From the NCBI GenBank assembly GCA_900319625.1, contig ONPD01000010.1, positions 27,195 through 91,194 on the forward strand: a stretch of 64,000 nucleotides of DNA, written 5' to 3'. Position 1 is the stretch's first letter. The number at the start of each line of letters is the position of its first letter. The notes below the pieces were generated by a model, which was not told the DNA's origin, ran no database searches, and saw nothing but the letters and a program-made list of their open reading frames with translations. The DNA comes from an uncultured Treponema sp. (GTDB lineage Bacteria > Spirochaetota > Spirochaetia > Treponematales > Treponemataceae). Of this stretch, positions 1 through 7,559 are shown one piece after another. The position numbers and the translations under genes were made by a program.

Positions 1-651
1 CAGCTTTTCTCAAAAGGCGGGCTTGAACCTATGCAGGGCTATAATCAGGATTACAGCGAAAAACTTCAGAGCGAAACCCCCTTATCTTTTCAGTGGATTC
101 TGCCGATAAGAGTATTGAAGACTTTCGAGAAGCAATACGTTTCTGAATCTGTAAAAGCTTTACTGGATGACGTAGCAATTGAGGGATTTTTTAATAACTC
201 AAGCTATAAATCAAGTTTTTCACAAATTGTTTATGCGGCTATCAATCTGGATAAAGAATTTGCAGATTTTGAGAACTCCTTTTCGCCTAACGAAAGAAAC
301 AGTATTTCGGCTCTGGATGGCTATATTAAAGACAACAGGAAGGATAAAACCTTCTATAGTCGCCTTGAAAAAATGGTCCATTCCATCAACAATGAAGCTC
401 ACAATCTGCTGCAGAGTCATTCGAATACTCTTTTTGCTCTTAGCAAAGAGCTTGAGGAATTGCTTGCGGATGCTAAAAAGCCATCCAGTGAGATTATTCA
501 GAATCTTAAAGTTTTGCTTTTGTCATCAAGAAATAAGGAACGTACAAATCTTTTGGACTATCAGTTTCCAAACTGGAAAATATTTTTTGAGATAATGAAG
601 AACTATGTTATCATTAATAATGGTGATTTAAAGAATGAGCAGAAGAGCTAG
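1..651 (+). CDS. Hypothetical protein, 5'-truncated by window edge
   Basis: The reading frame is open from base 1, ten codons before the first internal ATG at 31, so the gene very probably starts outside the window. The visible 216 codons give a soluble, charged, largely helical protein without signal peptide or membrane segment. I recognise no catalytic motif. Its stop overlaps the start of the downstream GAF-GGDEF gene by 17 bases, so the two are probably translationally coupled and may act together. It could be a treponeme-specific conserved protein; I cannot assign a function. Confidence 0.7.
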   Translation, partial: QLFSKGGLEPMQGYNQDYSEKLQSETPLSFQWILPIRVLKTFEKQYVSESVKALLDDVAIEGFFNNSSYKSSFSQIVYAAINLDKEFADFENSFSPNERNSISALDGYIKDNRKDKTFYSRLEKMVHSINNEAHNLLQSHSNTLFALSKELEELLADAKKPSSEIIQNLKVLLLSSRNKERTNLLDYQFPNWKIFFEIMKNYVIINNGDLKNEQKS

Positions 652-1831
652 CAGGAACGAAGAAATAGAAGTTGTCTCAGAACCAAAGAGAACTCGAACA
701 AAAACGAAAGTCTCTTCCAGAAGGAAATCTCTGTCTGAAGTTGTAAGGGAGACAAAAGAGGCTAAGGAAAGTGCCGATGCTCTGGATAAGGCCCTTCAGT
801 ATGAAAAGAAGATTTATGACCTGGAACAGCTCCTTGATATTGCAAAGTCCTTCTGCCAGAATCTTGATTTTGATAATCTTCTTGAATCAATCGTTTATAT
901 TTGTATGGCACAGATGCACGTTCTGGGCGCTGAAATTTTTGTACGTGATTTAATTACCAACGAAAACTATGTGCTGGAGACAGCCAAGGATTTATTTGAT
1001 GAAGGCGAAAAACCTTCAATTCCGGTTTCTTCTTCAATCACTAAAAAGCTTCTTGATGTTCAGATGCCGATTACCTTTGATGAGCTTAAGCTTTTGATTG
1101 ATGATCAGCAGACACTTTCAATTTTGAACAGCCTTTCTCCAACTCTAATTGTTCCGCTTATTCAGAAAAGCCATCTGAACGGTCTTTTGATTCTTCAGGA
1201 AAGAATTGCAATTGAAGATGATGTTTCCTATACGGACTATGAACTTAATCAGATTATGTCGATTGCCAGTCTTGCGTCTGTGGCAATCAATAATGCGGCT
1301 CTTATCGAGCAGTCATCAACAGATATGATGACTCATCTTAAGCTTAAATTTTACTTCTTTAATATTCTTTCTGAAGCAATTGATGAGGCCTTCCTTCAGA
1401 ATCAGAATGTTGCGGTTCTGATGTTTGATATTGACTACTTCAAGAGCTTTAACGACACCTACGGTCATGAATGCGGAGACTATGTTCTTGTAAATGTTGC
1501 TAATATAATCAAGAAAAACCTTCGCGATACAGATGTTGCAAGCCGTTACGGTGGAGAGGAATTCACAGTTCTTCTTCCAAATACAAAAACAGAGGATGCT
1601 GTCCTCGTTGCAGAAAGAATCCGTTCTGCAATCGACACATGTGATTTTGTTTATGGCGGTCAGCATATGCACGTCACAATTTCCTGCGGTGTTTCGGTAT
1701 TTGACGCAGAAACAAATCTTGTTAATTCACCTAATGAATTTGTAAATCAGGCGGACCAGGCTTTGTATGTTTCAAAAAGCCGCGGAAGAAACCGCGTAAC
1801 TCTTTACAGAAAGCCTGAACTTCCTAGATAA
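635..1831 (+). CDS. GAF-domain diguanylate cyclase
   Basis: Cytoplasmic diguanylate cyclase making cyclic-di-GMP from two GTP. Residues about 1-45 are basic and disordered, about 60-220 form a GAF sensor domain, and about 230-395 a GGDEF domain. Visible motifs are MFDIDYFKSFND (metal/substrate binding), the active loop GGEEF at residues 306-310, and RDTD at 297-300, exactly five residues before it, which is the RxxD product-inhibition site. All key residues are present, so it should be active and feedback inhibited. The ligand of the GAF domain is unknown. It overlaps the upstream hypothetical gene by 17 bases and is followed after 7 bases by a rhomboid gene. Confidence 0.9.
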   Translation: MSRRASRNEEIEVVSEPKRTRTKTKVSSRRKSLSEVVRETKEAKESADALDKALQYEKKIYDLEQLLDIAKSFCQNLDFDNLLESIVYICMAQMHVLGAEIFVRDLITNENYVLETAKDLFDEGEKPSIPVSSSITKKLLDVQMPITFDELKLLIDDQQTLSILNSLSPTLIVPLIQKSHLNGLLILQERIAIEDDVSYTDYELNQIMSIASLASVAINNAALIEQSSTDMMTHLKLKFYFFNILSEAIDEAFLQNQNVAVLMFDIDYFKSFNDTYGHECGDYVLVNVANIIKKNLRDTDVASRYGGEEFTVLLPNTKTEDAVLVAERIRSAIDTCDFVYGGQHMHVTISCGVSVFDAETNLVNSPNEFVNQADQALYVSKSRGRNRVTLYRKPELPR

Positions 1832-1838
1832 TCTTGCT

Positions 1839-2489
1839 ATGGGAAAATTTTTTTTAAGAAAACCTTTTCAGTATCAGTATAAAAGGCGGGTGCTTTTTAT
1901 CATCCTTTTGAATTTTATTATTTTTGCCCTCTCTCATATGTCGAATGAAATAGCACAATATGTCTATTCTTTCGGGCCAATGAATCCGGGTCTTGTTTAT
2001 AAATATCATGCATACTGGCAGTTCCTGACTTATATGTTCGTTCATGATTATTCCAATCTGAGCCACATCGGATTTAATATGCTGGGTCTTCTTGTTTTTG
2101 GTCTGCCGCTTGAAAAGGCAATCGGAAGTAAAGAATTTACGATTTTTTATCTTGTCTGCGGAATTTTGAGCGGACTTTTGTCCTATGCAGTTTATTATTT
2201 TACGGGCTACTGGAATGTAAGGCTGCTTGGTGCCAGCGGTGCCATCTATTCGGTTTTGTTCGCATATGCTGTTTTCTTCCCGCGTTCAATAATCTACATC
2301 TGGGGCTTAATTCCCGTACCCGCGCCGATTATGGTTCTGATTTATGCCGTAATCGAATTCTTAAGTCAGTTTAATCCGGCTTCGGGTGTTGCTCATATGA
2401 CTCACCTTTTTGGCTTCCTTGCTGCCTGGCTTTATTTTGTAATCAGAATGGGAATTCATCCTCTTAAAGTCTGGAAAAACTCATATTAA
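1839..2489 (+). CDS. Rhomboid family intramembrane serine protease
   Basis: A 216-residue polytopic membrane protein with about six hydrophobic segments. The rhomboid signature is complete: HxxxN at H76-N80 (HIGFN), the catalytic serine S133 in GASGA, and the catalytic histidine in AHMTHLFGF (H189). Rhomboids cleave transmembrane segments of other membrane proteins; the substrate cannot be read from sequence. It lies in a tight run with the GGDEF gene upstream (7 bases) and an exported hypothetical protein downstream (1 base), so it is probably co-transcribed with both. Confidence 0.9.
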   Translation: MGKFFLRKPFQYQYKRRVLFIILLNFIIFALSHMSNEIAQYVYSFGPMNPGLVYKYHAYWQFLTYMFVHDYSNLSHIGFNMLGLLVFGLPLEKAIGSKEFTIFYLVCGILSGLLSYAVYYFTGYWNVRLLGASGAIYSVLFAYAVFFPRSIIYIWGLIPVPAPIMVLIYAVIEFLSQFNPASGVAHMTHLFGFLAAWLYFVIRMGIHPLKVWKNSY

Positions 2490-2490
2490 A

Positions 2491-3171
2491 ATGAAAGTAA
2501 AGCGGATAATTTTTGGCATTTTACTGGCCCTGCAGATTTCTCTTTTCTTTTCGCAAAGTCCCATAAATCTTCGGAATATAAGAATCGGGGTTTGGGCTGA
2601 GCTTGATGCTTATCCCGGCCTTTATGAAAAAAATGATGATATTTTAAATTACACCAAAAACCGCATCCGGGATTTGAGCATATTTTTGATGGAAGGAATG
2701 GTTTACGGCTGGAATTTTGTCTATACGCCGTCGGACAATCTGCGGGGGGTAGAGGAATATCTGGAAGTAACTCCAATCACACCTTTTTCCAAAAATGATA
2801 AAGAAAAAATCATTTATTCTGACAGCTTTTTTGAGGAAAACCGGGTTAATGTCTGGTGCGATTACGAACGTACGGACTATCAGATTCAGAGCTATAAGAT
2901 TTGGAGCGGGATTGAACATCCGGTGATTCAGGGGCGGGGACTTGGCCGTATTGAAGAGGGCTTTGACGGTATTCAGACGGCCGCAAAGAATGCCTTGAAA
3001 GAGGCTGTGAGGGCGCGCTACCGGACTGAGCTTAAAAATAAGCCTAAGGAGATTTCTGGTTCAGTTTTGATTAGAAATCCTCCTGTTGTTGGAATTAAAA
3101 ACGGACAATATGCAATATTTCTTGATTTTTTCCTAGAAAGGGATAGAATTATTAAATATACAACTTACTGA
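2491..3171 (+). CDS. Exported hypothetical protein
   Basis: A 226-residue protein with an N-terminal hydrophobic segment (KRIIFGILLALQISLFF) that looks like a signal peptide without a lipobox, so probably periplasmic. No family was recognised. The body is mixed alpha/beta with many aromatic and acidic residues. It starts one base after the rhomboid stop and is followed 20 bases later by another small exported protein with a strong AAGGAGG ribosome site, suggesting a four- or five-gene envelope operon. Possibly a treponeme-restricted family. Confidence 0.75.
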   Translation: MKVKRIIFGILLALQISLFFSQSPINLRNIRIGVWAELDAYPGLYEKNDDILNYTKNRIRDLSIFLMEGMVYGWNFVYTPSDNLRGVEEYLEVTPITPFSKNDKEKIIYSDSFFEENRVNVWCDYERTDYQIQSYKIWSGIEHPVIQGRGLGRIEEGFDGIQTAAKNALKEAVRARYRTELKNKPKEISGSVLIRNPPVVGIKNGQYAIFLDFFLERDRIIKYTTY

Positions 3172-3191
3172 TGTTGTTTTAAGGAGGCATT

Positions 3192-3680
3192 ATGAAAAAA
3201 TTACTTTCAATTCTGGTTGCTTTATCATTGGCCGCAGCTGCTGTTTATGCAGACGAGACAGACGATATTATGGAGAATATGTCAAAAGAGGAGCTCTATG
3301 AAGAGCAGAAGACAAAATCTATAGACATTGTTCCAAAGGATCAGCATCTTGGAGATGATAAAAAAGCTAAGGTAAGAATGACTTTCAATCCGTATTATGA
3401 TGAAGTTCGTATCTATTATACAACAACATTCTCTTCATTCGATCAGGGTGAAGCAATGAACGCTGTTCTTGGATGTCTTCAGGATTTTGCTAAAGCTAAC
3501 GGTTATACAAACTACCGCTATCTTATGCCTCCAAAAACAAGAAACTTTATCGATAAGGATGCTAAGCCAAAGATGAAGTATACAGAATATTTCAACCACG
3601 TTCAGATGATTGGTAAGAGCAATATGAAGTCTCTTCCAAAGAACGGCGAAGGAAATTCTTCAGAGGATTCTGCTGAGTAA
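3192..3680 (+). CDS. Small exported hypothetical protein
   Basis: A 162-residue protein with a clear signal peptide (MKKLLSILVALSLAAAAVYA, cleavage after AYA-like VYA) and an acidic mature part. A central region (about residues 55-110) is beta-rich and the C-terminus is low-complexity Ser/Glu. No known family recognised. The start at 3192 is supported by an AAGGAGG Shine-Dalgarno at 3180-3186. It is the last gene before an intrinsic terminator at 3730-3766, so it ends the operon that begins upstream of base 1. Confidence 0.8.
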   Translation: MKKLLSILVALSLAAAAVYADETDDIMENMSKEELYEEQKTKSIDIVPKDQHLGDDKKAKVRMTFNPYYDEVRIYYTTTFSSFDQGEAMNAVLGCLQDFAKANGYTNYRYLMPPKTRNFIDKDAKPKMKYTEYFNHVQMIGKSNMKSLPKNGEGNSSEDSAE

Positions 3681-3729
3681 TAGAAATCACTGTTAACCTA
3701 TTCAGTTTTTACAATAAATATTGTAGAAT

Positions 3730-3766
3730 AAAACCGATAGTCTAAGGGCTGTCGGTTTTATTTTTT
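3730..3766 (+). terminator. Intrinsic terminator of the 1-3680 operon
   Basis: Arms AAAACCGATAG and CTGTCGGTTTT (one G-T wobble) around an 8-base loop are followed by a T-run. It lies 50 bases after the exported-protein stop and 16 bases before pheS. Confidence 0.8.
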
Positions 3767-3781
3767 AACAGGATCTAAAAA

Positions 3782-5338
3782 ATGGATATCAAAAACATCA
3801 TCAAAAATCTTCATCCGCTTGAAATTAAAGTTTTGCTCAAATACACAGCAAAGGATGAACTTACATCAGAAAAACTTCAGAAGGAACTGGATTATAAAGA
3901 AGGTCACGCTAACCAGGCATTCAGCTGGCTGGGTGGAAAAGAGCTTCTTAAGGAAATACGCAGAACTCCTCACACATATTATGAAATCACAGACATGGGT
4001 AAGGTTCTTGCAAAGACCGGAACTGTAGAAGAACGCATGGTTGCATATCTTCACGATAACGGTCCTCACGCTTTACCGGAAATTGCTGCTGCGCTTGCAA
4101 TTGAAAATAAAGACATTGGTTCTGCTTTCGGTCCACTTTCTAAGGAAGGCGTTCTTAAGATGAATGCAGAAAAGAAGGCTGAATATACTGGCGCTGAACT
4201 TCCTGCACGTGTAGCAAAAGCTTCTGCAATTATTAAGAAGGGTGCTGCCGCTACTGACGGAATCTTGAATAAAGATGATTTGAGCGCTGATGAAGTTGAA
4301 GTAATTTCTACTCTGGCTAAAAAACGCGGTGCCGGTGATTCTCCTTTCAAGATGATTGAGCGCGAGACTGTAACTTACAAACTTACAGAAGCCTTTGCAA
4401 AGGTTACTGAAGAACTTAAAAAGGCCGGAATTACTGGTAACGAAATTGGTGAAATCACACCAAAAATGCTTGCTACCGGCGAATGGAAAAAGGGAACTTT
4501 CCGCGGTTACAACATTGCAGTTCCACCTGCTCGTATTATTCCTGGCCGCACAAATCCTTATGTTCAGTTCCTTGAATCTGTAAAAGACAAGCTCTGTTCT
4601 TTGGGATTTGAAGAATTTGACGGTCCGCTTGTAGAAACTGAATTCTGGAACGGCGATGCTTTGTTCATGCCTCAGTTCCATGCTGCCCGCGATATTCACG
4701 ATGTTTACCGCATTAAAAATCCTACTCACGCAAAATTTATTGAAGAACCATATTTGAGCAACGTTAAGGCTGCTCACGAAACTGGTGGAAATACAGGAAG
4801 CCGCGGATGGAACTATCAGTTTGATAACGAGTTTACCCGCCGCCTGATTTTGCGCTCTCAGGGAACTGTTTTGTCTGCTCATCAGCTGCACAAGGCAACA
4901 ATTCCTGGAAAATACTTTGGTATTGCCCGCTGTTTCCGCTACGACAAGGTAGACGCAACTCACCTTTCTGACTTCTACCAGACAGAAGGTATTATCGTTG
5001 GTAAGGATGCAAACCTCAGAAACCTCTTGGGCATGCTTAAGATGTTTGCCACAGAAATTGCCGGCGCAACAGAAGTAAAATACGTTCCTGGCTACTTCCC
5101 GTTTACTGAGCCTTCAATCGAAGTTCACATCAAACACCCGGTTTTAGGCTGGTTCGAGCTTGGCGGTTCGGGAATCTTCCGTCCGGAAGTAACCCGCGCA
5201 ATGGGAATCGATGTTCCGGTTCTTGCCTGGGGTATTGGTATTGACCGTATGGCTTTGATGGCCCTGGGATTGAATGACCTACGCCAACTTTTCTGTGAAG
5301 ATATAGAACAGGTTAGACTTCGTAAGGCAAAATTCTAA
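3782..5338 (+). CDS. pheS: Phenylalanine--tRNA ligase subunit alpha, archaeal/eukaryotic-type
   Basis: Catalytic alpha subunit charging tRNA-Phe; it works as an alpha2beta2 enzyme with PheT, which is not in this window. At 518 residues it is much longer than the usual bacterial PheS (about 330-350). It has an N-terminal winged-helix-like region (residues 1-170), as in archaeal and eukaryotic enzymes and as known for spirochetes. Class II motif 2 is visible around GIARCFRYDKVDATHLSDFYQTEG and motif 3 as GSGIFRPEV ... WGIGIDRMAL. The last 14 codons (CEDIEQVRLRKAKF, 5294-5335) are repeated at 5527-5568 with ten synonymous base differences, so the 3' end has been replaced or duplicated (see findings). 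Confidence 0.93.
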   Translation: MDIKNIIKNLHPLEIKVLLKYTAKDELTSEKLQKELDYKEGHANQAFSWLGGKELLKEIRRTPHTYYEITDMGKVLAKTGTVEERMVAYLHDNGPHALPEIAAALAIENKDIGSAFGPLSKEGVLKMNAEKKAEYTGAELPARVAKASAIIKKGAAATDGILNKDDLSADEVEVISTLAKKRGAGDSPFKMIERETVTYKLTEAFAKVTEELKKAGITGNEIGEITPKMLATGEWKKGTFRGYNIAVPPARIIPGRTNPYVQFLESVKDKLCSLGFEEFDGPLVETEFWNGDALFMPQFHAARDIHDVYRIKNPTHAKFIEEPYLSNVKAAHETGGNTGSRGWNYQFDNEFTRRLILRSQGTVLSAHQLHKATIPGKYFGIARCFRYDKVDATHLSDFYQTEGIIVGKDANLRNLLGMLKMFATEIAGATEVKYVPGYFPFTEPSIEVHIKHPVLGWFELGGSGIFRPEVTRAMGIDVPVLAWGIGIDRMALMALGLNDLRQLFCEDIEQVRLRKAKF

Positions 5339-5340
5339 AT

Positions 5341-5412
5341 CAAGTTTTGCGAAGCAAAACTTGAAGCAAGTGTTCGGGATACTAATGAATGTGGGTAGAT
5401 TACGACACTTGC
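5341..5412 (+). repeat. F2-family structured element at pheS 3' end
   Basis: Two modules. First is a perfect 10-bp hairpin, CAAGTTTTGC / GCAAAACTTG with loop GAA (5341-5363). Second is a long stem-loop starting GCAAGTGTTCGG (5366) and ending ATTACGACACTTGC (5412), with one unpaired T in the 5' arm. Three more copies are at 14101-14176 (+), 44755-44824 (-) and 56776-56849 (-). The bases immediately after it, AAG TTC TAG at 5413-5421, spell K-F-stop like the end of pheS (AAA TTC TAA). Confidence 0.75.
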
Positions 5413-5435
5413 AAGTTCTAGGATGTGAATGACTC

Positions 5436-5522
5436 GCCCGATTAATCGGGCTCGGTGCCGTTTTATCGATGAACCTAAACAAACCCTTGCGGCTTTGTTT
5501 TTAACGGTTCTTCGATTATCGG
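5436..5522 (+). repeat. F1-family structured element
   Basis: Hairpin GCCCGATTAATCGGGC (5436-5451), a 15-base spacer, then outer arms CGATGAACC (5467-5475) and GGTTCTTCG (5506-5514). These enclose TAAA, an inner hairpin, and TTAACGG just before the 3' arm. Other copies: 9757-9842 (-), 21588-21668 (+), 62407-62490 (+), and a diverged relative at 35995-36066 (+). Arms co-vary between copies (AACC/GGTT here, AGCC/GGCT at 62.4 kb). It sits directly upstream of the displaced pheS end. Confidence 0.7.
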
Positions 5523-5526
5523 CATC

Positions 5527-5571
5527 TGTGAAGACATAGAGCAAGTACGACTTAGAAAAGCTAAGTTCTAA
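5527..5571 (+). pseudogene. Displaced, recoded 3' end of pheS
   Basis: Fourteen codons plus stop encode CEDIEQVRLRKAKF, identical in protein to the pheS C-terminus at 5294-5338. The DNA differs at ten positions, all silent (for example GAT/GAC, GAA/GAG, CGT/AGA, GCA/GCT). There is no start codon or upstream frame. It is followed at once by the strong terminator expected for pheS. I read it as the former native pheS end, separated by insertion of the 233-bp F2+F1 composite. Confidence 0.85.
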
Positions 5572-5577
5572 TAAAAT

Positions 5578-5608
5578 AAAAAAGACGCTCGGGTGAGCGT
5601 CTTTTTTT
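5578..5608. terminator. Bidirectional intrinsic terminator
   Basis: Perfect arms AAAAAAGACGCTC and GAGCGTCTTTTTT with loop GGGT. It serves pheS on the plus strand and the TetR gene ending at 5636 on the minus strand. Confidence 0.9.
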
Positions 5609-5635
5609 ATGTCCTGATTAATTTAATTGTATTCC

Positions 5636-6229
5636 TTACACTTCCCAGCCCTCTATGGCAAGCTCCATGGCGTCGAGGATTTCGTCGGTGTTGTCCTGGT
5701 TGAGGACGGCCATGCGGAAGATGGCGGATTCGATGAGGCCGTAGATGAGTTCGTTCATGTTTTTGACGATGAGGCGTTTGAACTCGCCGGCGCGGATGCC
5801 GCGGATGATGATGGTGCTCATAAGGTGGCGGAGTTTGATTACGCGGCGGCGGACACGGTCGTTAGGGTCTATGCCGGATTTTCTGAGCTGAATCAGGTAG
5901 CTTAAAAGGACACTGAAAAGTTTTTTGTTTTCTGAACAGTGTCTGATGATTTCGCCTAGGATTTTGATTAGGGCTTCTTTTGCTGTGAGACTTGTGTCTT
6001 TTGCAATTTCAAGAAGGATTACTTCCAGTTCGGAAAGAAGCTCTTTTATGCTGCCCAAAAAGATTTCGTGCTTGTTTTTAAAATAAATGTAGAGGGTGGT
6101 GCGGGTGATTCCGCAGCGGTCGGCGATTTTTTGAAAGGTTGCGTCTTCATATCCTTCGTCTATAAATACGTCCAGAGATTTTTGAAGGATTTCATGTTTT
6201 CTTTTGTCATGTTCAACAACAATTGCCAT
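5636..6229 (-). CDS. TetR/AcrR family transcriptional regulator
   Basis: A 197-residue regulator with a TetR-type helix-turn-helix at about residues 10-55 (FQKIADRCGITRTTLYIYFKNK) and an all-helical ligand/dimer domain. The ligand is unknown. The start is supported by an AAGGAAA ribosome site. It lies 14 bases downstream of the RNA methyltransferase and is probably co-transcribed with it. The 10-bp inverted repeat over that operon's promoter (7491-7518) is a candidate operator for this protein, implying autoregulation. Confidence 0.85.
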   Translation of the reverse strand: MAIVVEHDKRKHEILQKSLDVFIDEGYEDATFQKIADRCGITRTTLYIYFKNKHEIFLGSIKELLSELEVILLEIAKDTSLTAKEALIKILGEIIRHCSENKKLFSVLLSYLIQLRKSGIDPNDRVRRRVIKLRHLMSTIIIRGIRAGEFKRLIVKNMNELIYGLIESAIFRMAVLNQDNTDEILDAMELAIEGWEV

Positions 6230-6243
6230 TTAGATTTCCTTGA

Positions 6244-7482
6244 TTAAAATTTTTCCACCCTGTGTTTATTTTGAGGTACATATTTTTCAGCTTTTGCCGG
6301 TTTCTGGGCTTTTGGCTCTGCTTCGCGGCTGCTGTAAACGTAAAAATATGTATCTAAGTTTCCCGCTTTGAAATTCTTTATTTTGTTTGCATTGTGACCA
6401 AAATCATTCTGGAAGGTGTCTGACGAAGTGATTACGCCGATATCCCAGCCCTTGAAGTCGCTGCGGAGAGAGGCCATGTTTTTGTAAAGCTCTGCAACTT
6501 CTTCTTTTTCGCCGATTCGCTCGCCGTATGGAGGATTACAGAGTAAGAGTCCTTCGTCGTATGGTGCTGAAAGGTCTGCAAAATCTGCCTGAACAAAGTC
6601 AGGGCGGATGATGTGTTTGCTTATTCCGATTGATTTTAGGGCGCGTCCTGCCATTACGCAGGCGTGTTCTGCATTCTGCTTAGCTCTTTCTACTGCGCGG
6701 GCGTCGATGTCGCTTCCTGTAATGCGGACTTCTACGTCTGTGCGGATGTTTGCGGCTTCCTGAGCGCGGATTTCTTCTGCACGGGCTGCGTTATAAATAG
6801 GAAGATTTTCTAAAGCAAAGCGGCGGCCGAGTCCCGGTGCCACATTGAAGGCGTAAAGAGTTGCTTCAATGGCGATTGTTCCTGAACCGCAGAAGGGGTC
6901 GTGAAGGGGAGTTTTGCGTCTCCACATGGTTTCCTGGAGGAGAACGGCTGCTGTAGTTTCGCGTAAAGGAGCTACACCTCCGTCTGTGCGGTAACCGCGC
7001 TTGTGGAGTGGAAGGCCAGACAAATCAAGAAGAATGTAAACCTGATTGTCATCGACGTAAACGCGGATGTCAGATTCCTCTCCGGTTTCGGGCAGAGTCT
7101 GCATATGCCATACGTCACCTAATTTTGCATAAATTGCCTTGTGAACCATTCCCTGAATGCTGTTCTGAGAGTTGAGTTTGCTTTTGTAAACCCGGACTTT
7201 ATCTACTACGATGCGGGAATCTTTTTTTAAGAAATCCTGCCAGTTTACGGCATAAGCGCCGTCATATAAATCATCAAAACCAAAGGCCTTGTATTGAGCA
7301 AGCTGGAGATAAAGTCTGTCGGCAGTGCGGAGGCAGAGGTTTGCGCGGAAGAGGGCGTCGTCATCACCTTCAAAAGTAACACGTCCCGGAGCGTTTGAAA
7401 TAAGTTTATAACCTAAATGTTTAATTTCGTTGCCAAGAATTTTTTCTGCACCGACTGCGCATAATGCGACTAATGTATTCAT
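6244..7482 (-). CDS. THUMP-domain class I SAM-dependent RNA methyltransferase (RlmL/YpsC-like)
   Basis: A 412-residue enzyme: N-terminal ferredoxin-like plus THUMP RNA-binding region (about 1-155), then a Rossmann methyltransferase. SAM motif DPFCGSGTIAIEA and catalytic motif LLCNPPYGERIG (NPPY, typical of base N-methylation) are visible. Family members make N2-methylguanine in 23S rRNA (RlmL N-terminal half / YpsC); the exact site cannot be told from sequence. The C-terminus is basic and lysine-rich. It is the first gene of a two-gene operon with a TetR regulator. Confidence 0.88.
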   Translation of the reverse strand: MNTLVALCAVGAEKILGNEIKHLGYKLISNAPGRVTFEGDDDALFRANLCLRTADRLYLQLAQYKAFGFDDLYDGAYAVNWQDFLKKDSRIVVDKVRVYKSKLNSQNSIQGMVHKAIYAKLGDVWHMQTLPETGEESDIRVYVDDNQVYILLDLSGLPLHKRGYRTDGGVAPLRETTAAVLLQETMWRRKTPLHDPFCGSGTIAIEATLYAFNVAPGLGRRFALENLPIYNAARAEEIRAQEAANIRTDVEVRITGSDIDARAVERAKQNAEHACVMAGRALKSIGISKHIIRPDFVQADFADLSAPYDEGLLLCNPPYGERIGEKEEVAELYKNMASLRSDFKGWDIGVITSSDTFQNDFGHNANKIKNFKAGNLDTYFYVYSSREAEPKAQKPAKAEKYVPQNKHRVEKF

Positions 7483-7490
7483 AGGTTTAT

Positions 7491-7518
7491 TTTGACAAAA
7501 AATAGGGATTTTGTCAAA
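7491..7518 (-). promoter_or_regulatory. Promoter with 10-bp dyad, candidate TetR operator
   Basis: Perfect arms TTTGACAAAA and TTTTGTCAAA separated by 8 bases. On the minus strand the dyad contains a TTGACA -35 and a poor CAAAAT -10 at 17-bp spacing, ending 6 bases before the methyltransferase ATG. A repressor bound here would cover the promoter. Confidence 0.5.
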
Positions 7519-7559
7519 CTGAATAGAGAGACGGGAGGCAGCTGTCAGTTTTTATTCAA

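Noticed and set aside
4073..4963. 296-codon open frame on the minus strand of pheS
   Set aside because: It is antisense to a certain gene, has Ser/Phe/Cys-rich composition typical of shadow frames, and no ribosome site.
5341..5412. F2 elements as ordinary intrinsic terminators
   Set aside because: They lack a T-run, true terminators are still present just beyond the displaced ends, and one copy lies in front of coaB.
5341..5522. F1/F2 elements as integron attC sites
   Set aside because: They are imperfect hairpins with unpaired bases, like attC, but lack the paired RYYYAAC and GTTRRRY boxes, carry no cassette gene, and are scattered in both orientations at host gene ends.
5627..5905. Plus-strand 92-codon frame rich in Val/Asp/Glu
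   Set aside because: It is the reverse complement of the TetR gene; the TetR reading has a clear helix-turn-helix and ribosome site.
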